Shown here: positions 18,476 to 27,157 of the stretch, piece after piece
How positions within the stretch are numbered: the first letter of the stretch is position 1
Layout: each line of letters begins with the position of its first letter
Made by a program: the position numbers and the translations under genes
From: Flavobacterium aestivum
GTDB taxonomy: Bacteria; Bacteroidota; Bacteroidia; Flavobacteriales; Flavobacteriaceae
DNA length: 64,000 nucleotides
Direction: 5' to 3'
Assembly: GCF_026870175.2 (NCBI RefSeq)
Contig: NZ_CP113977.2
Span: 4,278,001-4,342,000, forward strand
Notes under the pieces: model-generated
Databases searched by the model: none
Told to the model about the DNA's origin: nothing
What the model saw: only the letters and a program-made list of their open reading frames with translations

Positions 18476-19339
18476 TTAATGAAAATCTCCAAACAATTTA
18501 GAAGCCTCATTATAAGCGCTTTCAAAACTCATTGGACTGCAATTGGTATTTTCTTTTTGAACTGTAAAATAGGACAGTAATTTTTCTGTAGGCATGTTAC
18601 CTGTCAAATTATCGGTAGCCATAGGGCAGCCACCAAAACCTTGAACAGCGCCATCAAAACGATAACAACCTCCTTTATAAGCAGCATCAACTTTTTCAAA
18701 CCATTTATCTGGTGTTGTATGCAAATGGGCGCCAAACTCAATTTGAGGGTATTGAGGAATCAGGCTGGAAAATAAATATTGAATTACATCTGGTGTTGAA
18801 CTACCGACTGTATCTGAAAGAGATAAAATTTTCACACCCATGCTAGCCAATCTCTCGGTCCACTGTGCTACAATTTCTACATTCCAAGGATCTCCGTACG
18901 GATTTCCAAAACCCATAGAAAGATAGGCTACTACCTCTTTATTGGTCTTATCGGCAATATCTAAAATCTCCTGTAGAGTCACTAAAGACTCTGCAATGGT
19001 TTTATGCGTATTTCGCATTTGAAAATTCTCTGAAATTGAAAAAGGGAATCCTAAATACTGAATTGCATTATGCTGTGAAGCCAGAGTTGCTCCTTGTGTA
19101 TTAGCTATAATGGCTAATAACTTGCTTTTGGTTTGAGATAAATCAAGTTGTTCTAAGACCTCTGCTGTATCTTGCATTTGAGGAATAGCCTTTGCTGAAA
19201 CAAAACTTCCGAAATCAATTGAATCAAAACCTACACGTAATAAGGACTGAATGTACGCTACCTTCCTTTCGGTAGGAATAAATGATTTTATGCCTTGCAT
19301 AGCATCACGTGGACATTCGATAATTTTTATAGTCTTCAT
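18476..19339 (-). CDS. Hydroxymethylglutaryl-CoA lyase
   Basis: 287 residues from the ATG at 19339 (MKTIKIIECPRDAMQGIKSFIP); the TTG nine bases upstream is less likely. The TIM-barrel HMGL-like fold carries IECPRDAMQG at the start, LSLSDTVGSSTPDVI, GAHLHTTPDKWFEKV (metal-binding HxH) and the GGCPMATDNLTGNMPTE loop with the catalytic Cys. The enzyme splits HMG-CoA into acetoacetate and acetyl-CoA in leucine degradation. No other leucine-catabolism gene is adjacent. Its promoter stands unusually close to the ATG. Confidence 0.92.
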   Translation of the reverse strand: MKTIKIIECPRDAMQGIKSFIPTERKVAYIQSLLRVGFDSIDFGSFVSAKAIPQMQDTAEVLEQLDLSQTKSKLLAIIANTQGATLASQHNAIQYLGFPFSISENFQMRNTHKTIAESLVTLQEILDIADKTNKEVVAYLSMGFGNPYGDPWNVEIVAQWTERLASMGVKILSLSDTVGSSTPDVIQYLFSSLIPQYPQIEFGAHLHTTPDKWFEKVDAAYKGGCYRFDGAVQGFGGCPMATDNLTGNMPTEKLLSYFTVQKENTNCSPMSFESAYNEASKLFGDFH

Positions 19340-19345
19340 AACTTT

Positions 19346-19375
19346 CAAATATATGAAAAAGGTTTTGAGTTACAA
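19346..19375 (-). promoter_or_regulatory. Promoter of HMG-CoA lyase, implying a leaderless mRNA
   Basis: On the minus strand TTG (19373-19375), 19 bases, then TATATTTG (19346-19353) fits the Bacteroidota promoter exactly. The -7 element ends only 6 bases before the ATG at 19339, so transcription would start within a few bases of the start codon. Confidence 0.6.
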
Positions 19376-19588
19376 AGTAAGAAAAATTACAGTAATTTAA
19401 AAATATTCGGCTCTGAATAATTAATAAAAGTGAGTAATCTTGGAACGCACCGAAAAAAATGTCTTATAACAAGAAAACATTTTTATTAAAATTATCGTGT
19501 TAACCTCAAGGAATTTATCTTACAATATATGGTTCATGGCAAATCATCAATAACAGTCCGCTATTCACTTAATAGCTATCTATCATTT

Positions 19589-20608
19589 TTATTTTTTTGC
19601 CAAAATTGCTTTATTAATCGATTTTATTAAAGCTGGGCCTTCATAAATAAAACCGGTATACAACTGAACTAAACTTGCCCCTGCTTCTAGTTTTTCCAGA
19701 GCATCTTCGGCTGAATGTATTCCTCCCACTCCAATAATTGGGAATGACTTATTGCTCTTTTGAGAAAGAAAACGAATTACCTCTGTTGAACGTTTGGTTA
19801 AAGGCTTTCCAGACAATCCTCCAGTTTCAATTTTTGCTTCGGATTGCAATCCTTCACGAGAAATAGTCGTATTGGTTGCAATAACACCCGCAATTTTAGT
19901 TTCATTTACAATATCAATAATATCCAGTAATTGTTCATCGGTAAGATCCGGAGCAATTTTTAGCAATACTGGCTTTTGTTTTGGCTTAGCCAAATTCTTA
20001 TTTTGCAAAGTTTGCAATAATTGTGTGAGTGGTTCTTTGTCTTGCAATGCTCTCAAATTTGGAGTATTGGGAGAACTCACATTTACCACAAAATAATCTA
20101 CATAATCATATAAAGCATCAAAACATATCTCATAATCTGATGTTGCTTCATCATTTGGTGTCAATTTATTTTTACCAATATTCCCTCCAATAAGAACATC
20201 TTTATTCTTCTTTAATCGCTCAACCGCTTCTTGAACACCTCCATTATTGAATCCCATTCTATTAATGATAGCCGAATCTGCCTTAAGGCGAAACAAACGC
20301 TTTTTAGGATTTCCTTCCTGTCCTTTTGGTGTAAGTGTACCTATTTCTATGAATCCAAAACCAAAATTAGAAAGTTCTTGATACAAAGCAGCATCTTTAT
20401 CGAAACCAGCAGCTAAACCAACAGGATTTTTAAACTTTAAACCAAAAACCTCAGTTTCCAATCTTTTGTCATTGACTTCATATAGTGATTTAAAAAGGGT
20501 TGGAAATCCTGGTATTTTAGATACCATTCTTATCATAGAGAAAGTAAAATAATGTACTTTTTCAGGATCAAAACAAAAAAGTATAGGACGGATAAAAAGC
20601 TTGTACAT
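19589..20608 (-). CDS. pyrD: Quinone-dependent dihydroorotate dehydrogenase (class 2)
   Basis: 339 residues. The N-terminal amphipathic segment with [11 protein letters not shown] is the membrane-docking extension of class 2 enzymes. The barrel shows [28 protein letters not shown] with [33 protein letters not shown] with the catalytic Ser, and GLSGKPL plus [12 protein letters not shown] for the FMN phosphate. It oxidises dihydroorotate to orotate in UMP synthesis and passes electrons to the quinone pool. carB of the same pathway lies 2.5 kb away, on the same strand but not in the same operon. Confidence 0.95.
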   Translation of the reverse strand: MYKLFIRPILFCFDPEKVHYFTFSMIRMVSKIPGFPTLFKSLYEVNDKRLETEVFGLKFKNPVGLAAGFDKDAALYQELSNFGFGFIEIGTLTPKGQEGNPKKRLFRLKADSAIINRMGFNNGGVQEAVERLKKNKDVLIGGNIGKNKLTPNDEATSDYEICFDALYDYVDYFVVNVSSPNTPNLRALQDKEPLTQLLQTLQNKNLAKPKQKPVLLKIAPDLTDEQLLDIIDIVNETKIAGVIATNTTISREGLQSEAKIETGGLSGKPLTKRSTEVIRFLSQKSNKSFPIIGVGGIHSAEDALEKLEAGASLVQLYTGFIYEGPALIKSINKAILAKK

Positions 20609-20628
20609 GGTTCAAATATTGATTTGCA

Positions 20629-20636
20629 CAAAAGTA
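20629..20636 (-). promoter_or_regulatory. Candidate -7 element of pyrD
   Basis: TACTTTTG on the minus strand matches TAnnTTTG, 20 bases before the ATG at 20608. No TTG stands at the usual -33 distance. Confidence 0.4.
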
Positions 20637-20755
20637 AAGAATAGTTTTTAGTTTTTAGGTATGGATTAAACTTAAAGCATTTCATTTTTAAAAAATTGAA
20701 CTATTACTCAATATCAATCCTGCATTTATTTTCAAAAACAAGACAGCTGCAAAAT

Positions 20756-20784
20756 AAAAAACGACACCCAAAAGCATCGTTTTT
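20756..20784 (-). terminator. Terminator of the NTF2-like lipoprotein gene
   Basis: On the minus strand AAAACGA and TCGTTTT close a small hairpin (20758-20764 with 20777-20783), followed by a T run. It lies 30 bases after the stop of the gene ending at 20814. Confidence 0.55.
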
Positions 20785-20813
20785 CATCAATTAACTAATT
20801 CAACAATTAAATA

Positions 20814-21353
20814 TTATTTCGGGAGTGCTGCATTTATAGCCGCTTTATCTACATATTGAACTACCCTATCGATTTTGTCATTATCATCAAAATGATAATC
20901 AGTGTGTATCCATTGAGTCATTTCTTTTCCTTTTTTATATTTGGCTGTCGTTTTGTACCAACCAAGCAACCAAACTCCTTTAGCTTCTACACTCTGTGGC
21001 TTATTGACCTTGATAGGTAGCCATATTGTATTCTTAAAAGTAATGGATTCAATAACATTTGCTCTTCTTTGTTTCCAATATGATGCTATAGCAGCTTTGC
21101 CAACCAAACTATCACCGCTATTCCAAACATAAACGGCGCTATCAGCATACATGTTCATCCAACTGTCTATATCGCCTTTTTCTAAATCAGCCAAACCTTT
21201 TTTGCCCATTTCTGCATATTTAGGGTCGGCAAATTCAGCGGGTTTTGCTACTGTATCCATTAAAGCGGCTTCTACTTTCTTTTCGGCAATTTCTTTTTTA
21301 TTACAACTCACAAATACCGAAGCACTCAAAACAAATAAAAAAATCTTTTTCAT
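20814..21353 (-). CDS. NTF2-like (SnoaL-type) lipoprotein
   Basis: 179 residues with a lipoprotein signal (MKKIFLFVLSASVFVSC, Cys17). The mature domain has the cone-shaped NTF2/SnoaL pattern: GLADLEKGDIDSWMNMYADSAVYVWNSGD, split by a helix pair, then KAAIASYWKQRR, VWLLGWYKTTAKYK and WIHTDYHFDDNDKIDRVV. These domains serve as small-ligand pockets or isomerases; no catalytic assignment is possible. It is monocistronic, divergent from the phosphoribosyltransferase gene. Confidence 0.75.
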   Translation of the reverse strand: MKKIFLFVLSASVFVSCNKKEIAEKKVEAALMDTVAKPAEFADPKYAEMGKKGLADLEKGDIDSWMNMYADSAVYVWNSGDSLVGKAAIASYWKQRRANVIESITFKNTIWLPIKVNKPQSVEAKGVWLLGWYKTTAKYKKGKEMTQWIHTDYHFDDNDKIDRVVQYVDKAAINAALPK

Positions 21354-21751
21354 AATTCTAAATATTTAAATTAATACTGAAAAATTGTTTGATTTTTAGC
21401 AAAGCTTTATTCTGAAAAGGAGCATAAATTTAACAAAAAAAGAAACATGTTTTCTAAAAACCAATAAAAACAAATTGATTATCAATTATTTAAAACAAAA
21501 CCAATCAAAACGATTAAGAATTAAAACACACATTCAACACGCACATAAATAAAAACTGTTTTAAAGCTTTTGGCTGTACAAATCAACATAAACAGCATCT
21601 TCAAATACTCAAATGATTACTTTCCTTTCCGATTTTATCTTTAATTCAAAAAAAGCTAGCTTGATAAAATCCAGTATCAAAAAACAAACATAATAAGCTA
21701 TATATCAGTAACTTTACACTTTAATTTCATTGTATTTTAAATTATTTAGAA
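21354..21751. other. 398-bp divergent intergenic region
   Basis: The stretch is AT-rich, lies between two divergent genes and holds no ORF or RNA that I can support. The segment TAACTTTA near 21706 is one base off the -7 consensus and could serve the rightward gene. Confidence 0.4.
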
Positions 21752-22387
21752 ATGTATTGCAGCAGACTTACAAACAGAAAAGAAGCAGGTATTTTACTTT
21801 CGGAAAAATTAAAAAAATACCAAGATACCAACTCAATAGTTCTGGCAGTCCCTAGAGGTGGAGTTCCTGTAGCCTATGAAATTGCCCAAAAACTACATCT
21901 CCCCTTAGACGTTATTCTTTCAAAAAAAATTGGCCATCCTAAAAATCAAGAATTTGCCATAGGTGCAATGACTATGGATGCAACAATAATAGACGAGCAC
22001 CCCGAAGTTTCCAAGCAATATATATCAGATGAAATTATTAGATTAAAAGAATTATTACAGGAAAAATACAAGCTTTATATGGGGTTTCGCGAGCCTCTGG
22101 AAATAAACGGAAAAAATGTGATTGTTGTTGATGATGGCATTGCAACAGGCAATACCTTATTAGCCAGCATAAGCATGCTGAGAAAAAGAAACCCTGCAAA
22201 ACTAATTGTTGCCGTACCCGTTTTACCTTTGGATGCTCTGGAAATCTTTAAACAACAAACAGATGAATTTGTCTACCTTATTACCTCAAGTAGTTTTAGG
22301 TCTGTTGGGGCTTTTTACGACCAATTTCATCAAGTTGAAGATGATGAAGTGATTCAAATGTTACGAATCACAAATTCAATTATTTAA
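21752..22387 (+). CDS. Phosphoribosyltransferase-family protein
   Basis: 211 residues with the type I PRTase fold. The PRPP-binding motif is VIVVDDGIATGNTL at about 127-140, and AVPRGGVPVAYEIA and LSKKIGHPKNQEFAIGA are typical of the group of predicted phosphoribosyltransferases often joined to or encoded beside dienelactone-hydrolase-like proteins. Here the hydrolase is a separate gene 42 bases downstream. The acceptor base is unknown, and these enzymes are not standard purine or pyrimidine salvage enzymes. Confidence 0.85.
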   Translation: MYCSRLTNRKEAGILLSEKLKKYQDTNSIVLAVPRGGVPVAYEIAQKLHLPLDVILSKKIGHPKNQEFAIGAMTMDATIIDEHPEVSKQYISDEIIRLKELLQEKYKLYMGFREPLEINGKNVIVVDDGIATGNTLLASISMLRKRNPAKLIVAVPVLPLDALEIFKQQTDEFVYLITSSSFRSVGAFYDQFHQVEDDEVIQMLRITNSII

Positions 22388-22429
22388 AAACCTTAATTGC
22401 AACATCGATTCTTTTAAAATTTATGAATC

Positions 22430-23074
22430 ATGAATAAATCAGACATAGACATCCCATTGTCAACCGTGACATTGAAGGGAGATTTAGTACTTCCTGAAAA
22501 TGCAATCGGAATAGTTGTGTTTTCTCACGGAAGTGGCAGTAGCAGATTTAGCCCAAGAAACAAAATGGTTGCAGAATTGATTCAACAACAAAATATTGGT
22601 ACTTTTCTTTTTGATCTGCTAACCGAAAAAGAAGATCAGATTTACGAAAACAGATTTAATATTGATTTATTAACAAGCCGATTGATCGAAACAACCGAAT
22701 GGCTAATGACAAACGAAATTACAAAAGATACACCAATAGGTTATTTTGGAGCTAGTACTGGAGCAGCATCTGCACTGAAAGCGGCAGCCTATTTCAAAAA
22801 ATCAATTAAAGCCGTTGTTTCTCGAGGTGGTCGTCCTGATTTGGTCATAAATGAACTGCATCTAGTAACTGCTCCTACTCTACTCATAGTAGGAGGACTT
22901 GATATTGCTGTTATTGGTATGAATAAAATGGCATTTGCTCAATTAGAATCCGTAAAAGAAATTAAGATAATCCCAGATGCTACACACCTCTTTGAAGAGC
23001 CTGAAAAATTATCCGAAGTAGCCGATCTGGCCATTACATGGTATAAAACTTTTTTAAGAGAGCCTGAAAGATAA
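22430..23074 (+). CDS. Alpha/beta hydrolase, dienelactone-hydrolase-like
   Basis: 214 residues. FSHGSGSSRFSPRN gives the oxyanion-hole region, GYFGASTGAASAL holds the nucleophile Ser, and late VGGLDIAV and DATHLFEEP supply the likely acid and His. The fold is that of the small hydrolases linked to phosphoribosyltransferase-like domains in many bacteria. The substrate is unknown. It is the second gene of a two-gene operon ended by a strong terminator. Confidence 0.83.
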   Translation: MNKSDIDIPLSTVTLKGDLVLPENAIGIVVFSHGSGSSRFSPRNKMVAELIQQQNIGTFLFDLLTEKEDQIYENRFNIDLLTSRLIETTEWLMTNEITKDTPIGYFGASTGAASALKAAAYFKKSIKAVVSRGGRPDLVINELHLVTAPTLLIVGGLDIAVIGMNKMAFAQLESVKEIKIIPDATHLFEEPEKLSEVADLAITWYKTFLREPER

Positions 23075-23092
23075 ACTACCTAATAAATCAAC

Positions 23093-23120
23093 AAAAAAGC
23101 CCCAAAAAGGGGCTTTTTTA
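23093..23120. terminator. Bidirectional terminator between hydrolase and carB
   Basis: AAAAAAGCCCC and GGGGCTTTTTT form a perfect stem with a 5-base loop, with A and T tracts on either side, between convergent genes. Confidence 0.92.
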
Positions 23121-23136
23121 ATATATAAACTCAAGC

Positions 23137-25989
23137 TTATTTACTCAAGTACATTTTTCTTCTAGAGTACAATTCGTAGAATTGGTCATCCTTCAAATCA
23201 TCAATAAACAAGATGCTCTCTCCTGTAGATTTCATTTCTGGTCCTAATGCTTTATTCACATTATGGAATTTACTGAAAGAGAAAACCGGTTGTTTGATAG
23301 CGTATCCTTTTAGCTGTGGGTTAAAAGTAAAATCTGTAACTTTATTTTCTCCCAACATTACTTTAGTAGCATAATTTACATAAGGCTCACCATACGCTTT
23401 CGCTATGAAAGGTACTGTTCTTGAAGCTCTAGGATTTGCTTCAATAATATAAACCGTATCGTCTTTTATAGCAAATTGAATGTTGATTAAACCAACTGTT
23501 TTCAGTGCTAAAGCAATTTTATGGGTATGGTCTTTTATTTGTTGCATTACAAATTCACCCAAGTTAAATGGTGGCAAAGTCGCATTACTATCACCAGAGT
23601 GTACTCCACAAGGCTCTATATGTTCCATTATTCCAATAATGTATACATTTTCTCCATCACAAATCGCATCAGCTTCAGCTTCTATTGCTCCGTCTAGGTA
23701 ATGGTCTAAAAGTAATTTGTTTCCTGGAATCGTTTTCAATAAATTGATTACGTGCTCTTCTAACTCTTGTTTGTTGATTACAATTTTCATTCCCTGACCT
23801 CCCAAAACATAAGAAGGGCGAATCAATAATGGGAAGTCTAAAGTATCTGCCAAAGCTGAAGCTTCTTCTGCCGTTTCTGCAATTCCGAATTTAGGGAAAG
23901 GAATATGTAATTCTGTCAATAAATCAGAGAAACGTCCTCTATCTTCGGCTAAATCTAGCGCTTCAAAACTCGTTCCTATAATTTTAACACCATACTTAGA
24001 TAATTTTTCTGCTAATTTAAGAGCCGTTTGACCTCCTAATTGTACAATTACCCCTTCTGGTTTTTCATGTTGTATAATGTCATAAATATGCTCCCAGAAA
24101 ACTGGCTCAAAATACAATTTATCAGCAGTATCAAAATCTGTCGAAACCGTTTCCGGATTACAGTTGATCATAATAGTTTCGTAACCACACTCTTTGGCCG
24201 CAAGCACTCCGTGTACACAAGAGTAATCAAACTCGATTCCTTGTCCAATTCTGTTTGGTCCTGAACCAAGAACTATTATTTTCTTTTTATCAGTTAAAAC
24301 ACTTTCGTTATCTACATAACGCTCTCCGTTAGCTTTTTCTATTTCAGCTTCAAAAGTAGAGTAATAATAAGGTGTCTTAGCTTTGAACTCTGCCGCACAA
24401 GTATCAACCAATTTAAACACACGATTAATATTCATCGTAGAGCGTAAAGTATGTACTTGACTTTCAAGACAGCCCATCATATGTGCTACTTGTCTATCTG
24501 CAAATCCTTTTTGTTTGGCTTCAAGCAATAATTCTCTTGGTAACGTTTCTACTTTATAATTCGAAATTTCTTTTTCTAAAGTAAATAGCTCTTCGTATTG
24601 TTTTAAGAACCACATATCTATTTTTGTGATTTCATGAATACGACTCAATGGGATTCCCATTGCGATAGCATCATAAATTACAAAAACACGATCCCAACTT
24701 GCAAATGTTAGTTTCTCTATAATTTGCTCGTAATTTGTATATCCTTTTCCATCGGCTCCTAGCCCATTTCTCTTGATTTCTAATGACTGAGTAGCTTTGT
24801 GTAATGCTTCTTGGAATGAGCGTCCAATTCCCATAACCTCACCTACTGATTTCATTTGAAGCCCCAAAGTTCTATCGGCACCTTCAAACTTATCAAAGTT
24901 CCAACGTGGTATTTTCACAATTACATAATCCAAAGTTGGTTCAAAAAGAGCCGAAGTTGATTTTGTAATCTGGTTTTGTAATTCATCTAGGTTGTATCCA
25001 AGCGCAAGTTTTGAAGCAATTTTTGCAATAGGATATCCTGTTGCTTTTGATGCCAATGCTGATGAACGAGATACACGTGGATTGATTTCGATAGCCACAA
25101 TATCTTCTTTTTCGTCTGGAGATACCGCAAACTGTACATTACATCCTCCTGCAAAGTTCCCGATACTACGCATCATCAATATAGCGTAATCACGTAATTT
25201 TTGGAAAGTTCTATCAGATAACGTCATTGCTGGCGCAACTGTGATTGAATCTCCTGTGTGGATTCCCATTGGATCCATATTTTCGATAGAACAGATAATA
25301 ACTACATTATCATTCTTATCTCTTAACAGTTCCAATTCGTATTCCTTCCAACCCATTAAAGCTTTATCAATTAAAACCTCGTGAATTGGTGATGCCTCCA
25401 AACCTCTGGTCAATAGGTCATCAAATTCTTCTTTTTTATAAACAACTGCAGCTCCAGTTCCTCCCAAAGTGAAAGAAGGACGAATAACTAATGGAAAACC
25501 AAACTCCTGAGCTATTTCTTTTCCTTGAAGGTAAGAAGTTGCTGTTTTTGCTGGAGCCGTAGGAACATTAATTTTTTCTAACAATTGTTTGAACTGCTCT
25601 CTGTCCTCAGTAATATTGATTGCATTAACATCAACTCCAATCAATTTCACTCCAAAATCTTGCCAAATTCCTTTTTCATCAGCTTCCAAACACAAGTTCA
25701 GTGCTGTTTGACCTCCCATTGTAGGAAGTACTGCATCAATTTGCGGATGTGCTTTAAGAATCTCAATAATAGACTTTGTCGTTAGAGGTTTCAAATAAAT
25801 ATGATCCGCCATAGATGGGTCAGTCATAATTGTAGCAGGATTTGAATTGATCAAAATCACTTCAATTCCTTCTTCACGCATAGAACGTGCAGATTGTGAA
25901 CCTGCATAATCGAATTCACACGCTTGACCAATTACAATTGGACCTGAACCTATTATTAATACTGATTTTATAGATGTGTCTTTTGGCAT
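23137..25989 (-). CDS. carB: Carbamoyl-phosphate synthase large subunit, lacking the allosteric domain
   Basis: 950 residues. Two homologous ATP-grasp halves are present: the first (about 5-400) with GSGPIVIGQACEFDYAGSQ, RPSFTLGGTGAA and EINPRVSRSSALASKATGYP, the second (about 560-930) with GSGPNRIGQGIEFDYSCVH, RPSYVLGGQGM and EANPRASRTVPFIAKAYG. A helical oligomerisation segment lies between them. The protein stops soon after GPEMKSTGESI, with none of the approximately 130-residue MGS-like domain that binds UMP and ornithine in E. coli CarB (1073 residues). The enzyme makes carbamoyl phosphate for arginine and pyrimidines; carA is not in the window. The short form is, to my knowledge, usual in flavobacteria. 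Confidence 0.96.
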   Translation of the reverse strand: MPKDTSIKSVLIIGSGPIVIGQACEFDYAGSQSARSMREEGIEVILINSNPATIMTDPSMADHIYLKPLTTKSIIEILKAHPQIDAVLPTMGGQTALNLCLEADEKGIWQDFGVKLIGVDVNAINITEDREQFKQLLEKINVPTAPAKTATSYLQGKEIAQEFGFPLVIRPSFTLGGTGAAVVYKKEEFDDLLTRGLEASPIHEVLIDKALMGWKEYELELLRDKNDNVVIICSIENMDPMGIHTGDSITVAPAMTLSDRTFQKLRDYAILMMRSIGNFAGGCNVQFAVSPDEKEDIVAIEINPRVSRSSALASKATGYPIAKIASKLALGYNLDELQNQITKSTSALFEPTLDYVIVKIPRWNFDKFEGADRTLGLQMKSVGEVMGIGRSFQEALHKATQSLEIKRNGLGADGKGYTNYEQIIEKLTFASWDRVFVIYDAIAMGIPLSRIHEITKIDMWFLKQYEELFTLEKEISNYKVETLPRELLLEAKQKGFADRQVAHMMGCLESQVHTLRSTMNINRVFKLVDTCAAEFKAKTPYYYSTFEAEIEKANGERYVDNESVLTDKKKIIVLGSGPNRIGQGIEFDYSCVHGVLAAKECGYETIMINCNPETVSTDFDTADKLYFEPVFWEHIYDIIQHEKPEGVIVQLGGQTALKLAEKLSKYGVKIIGTSFEALDLAEDRGRFSDLLTELHIPFPKFGIAETAEEASALADTLDFPLLIRPSYVLGGQGMKIVINKQELEEHVINLLKTIPGNKLLLDHYLDGAIEAEADAICDGENVYIIGIMEHIEPCGVHSGDSNATLPPFNLGEFVMQQIKDHTHKIALALKTVGLINIQFAIKDDTVYIIEANPRASRTVPFIAKAYGEPYVNYATKVMLGENKVTDFTFNPQLKGYAIKQPVFSFSKFHNVNKALGPEMKSTGESILFIDDLKDDQFYELYSRRKMYLSK

Positions 25990-26086
25990 TTTATTTTCTT
26001 ATTGTAGTTATTTTTTTATCACTTAAAGTTTGAAGTTTGTTAAATTCTTCAAATATCGATCTTAAAACATCGTTACCGCTTGGGTA

Positions 26087-26121
26087 TAAAAAAAGGCGGT
26101 ACTAAAAAAAAGTAACGCCTT
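26087..26121 (-). terminator. Terminator downstream of rpmH
   Basis: On the minus strand AAGGCGTTACT pairs with AGTACCGCCTT with one mismatch, followed by a T run (26088-26094 read on the minus strand). It lies 20 bases after the rpmH stop and before carB. Confidence 0.7.
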
Positions 26122-26140
26122 ATTTATGTTTATACAAACA

Positions 26141-26302
26141 TTATTTTTTGTGTCTTGGTTCACAAGAAACAGTCAATTTATGTCTTCCTTTAGCTCTTCT
26201 ACGCGCAAGAACTTTTCTTCCATTAGCAGAAGCCATTCTGTCCATAAATCCGTGCTTATTTCTTCTTTTTCTTTTCGATGGTTGAAATGTTCTTTTGCTC
26301 AT
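26141..26302 (-). CDS. rpmH: 50S ribosomal protein L34
   Basis: A 53-codon frame from ATG at 26302 to TAA at 26141, [20 protein letters not shown] followed by [20 protein letters not shown] and ending HKK. This is the very basic L34 signature (KRTFQPSxRKR, HGFRxRM-like, GRxVLxxRRxKGR). The C-terminal extension of about seven residues beyond the E. coli length (46) is common in Bacteroidota. It has its own promoter and terminator, and dnaA or rnpA are not adjacent. Confidence 0.97.
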   Translation of the reverse strand: MSKRTFQPSKRKRRNKHGFMDRMASANGRKVLARRRAKGRHKLTVSCEPRHKK

Positions 26303-26373
26303 TGCTTTGTATCTTTAAAATCTTAATTAGTGTCTATTTATTTTTTGAATAACCGTTATTCTAAAACCGAGTG

Positions 26374-26403
26374 CAAATATACAAAGACTTTTTTTTCTGG
26401 CAA
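26374..26403 (-). promoter_or_regulatory. Promoter of rpmH
   Basis: Minus strand: TTG (26401-26403), 19 bases, TATATTTG (26374-26381). An exact fit to the Bacteroidota consensus, 72 bases before the start codon. Confidence 0.75.
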
Positions 26404-26437
26404 GTAGTTTTTAAAAAATATTTTTAATTCCTTTTAC

Positions 26438-26445
26438 TATCTTTG
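26438..26445 (+). promoter_or_regulatory. -7 promoter element of the TPR membrane protein gene
   Basis: TATCTTTG matches TAnnTTTG and lies 22 bases before the ATG at 26468. The -33 region is T-rich without a clear TTG. Confidence 0.5.
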
Positions 26446-26467
26446 CAGCCTTAAAACTTTATATATT

Positions 26468-26983
26468 ATGTTTCATAAAAATATTAAACTTATCATTGCC
26501 GGACTTGTTATAATTACTGGTATTTGGCAATTCACTGAAAGCAACATTGGTAACGGAATATTTCTTATTTTATTATCTGGAATTCCTATCTTTTTATATT
26601 TTAAAAATGAATTTATTTTACTGGCATTTTTAAAACTAAGAAAGCAAGATTTTGAAGGAGCAAAAAAATGGTTAGCATACATAAAAAATCCTGAAACTGC
26701 TCTAGTAAGGAAACAACAAGGCTATTTTAATTATCTTCATGGAATTATGCTTTCGCAAACCAATATTAATCAAGCTGAAAAATACTTCAAAAAAGCAATA
26801 GAATTAGGACTATCTATGGATATGGATCTTGCTGTAGCCAAATTAAATCTTGCCGGAGTTGCCATGACACGCAGAAGAAAATTAGAAGCTACTGCATTAC
26901 TGAACGAGGCCAAAAAATTAGACAAGCAAAACATGCTAAAAGACCAAATTTTGATGATGAAGGAGCAAATGAAAAAAATATAA
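26468..26983 (+). CDS. Small membrane protein with TPR-like repeats
   Basis: 171 residues. Two hydrophobic helices at about 8-22 and 28-56 form an N-terminal membrane hairpin. The rest (about 60-170) is helical with TPR spacing: AKKWLAYIKNPETALVRKQQ, then INQAEKYFKKAIELGL, and LNLAGVAMTRRRKLEATALL with LNEAKKLD. It is probably an inner-membrane protein with a cytoplasmic scaffold domain; no specific function is recognised. It is monocistronic with its own promoter and terminator. Confidence 0.75.
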   Translation: MFHKNIKLIIAGLVIITGIWQFTESNIGNGIFLILLSGIPIFLYFKNEFILLAFLKLRKQDFEGAKKWLAYIKNPETALVRKQQGYFNYLHGIMLSQTNINQAEKYFKKAIELGLSMDMDLAVAKLNLAGVAMTRRRKLEATALLNEAKKLDKQNMLKDQILMMKEQMKKI

Positions 26984-27025
26984 TTTATTATACAAAATTA
27001 TCTATTTTTTGATACTATATAAACT

Positions 27026-27053
27026 ACCATCCGCTTTTGGATGGTTTTTTTTT
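27026..27053 (+). terminator. Rho-independent terminator
   Basis: ACCATCC (27026-27032) and GGATGGT (27039-27045) enclose a 6-base loop, followed by T's to 27053. It ends the TPR protein gene. Confidence 0.88.
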
Positions 27054-27157
27054 GAATTTTAACGTACTTAATCGGATTTATATGTATCTTGTCGATAATA
27101 TAGTACTTATACACACAAAGCAAATACTTTTACTAAATGTTTTATTATTAGGTTATT

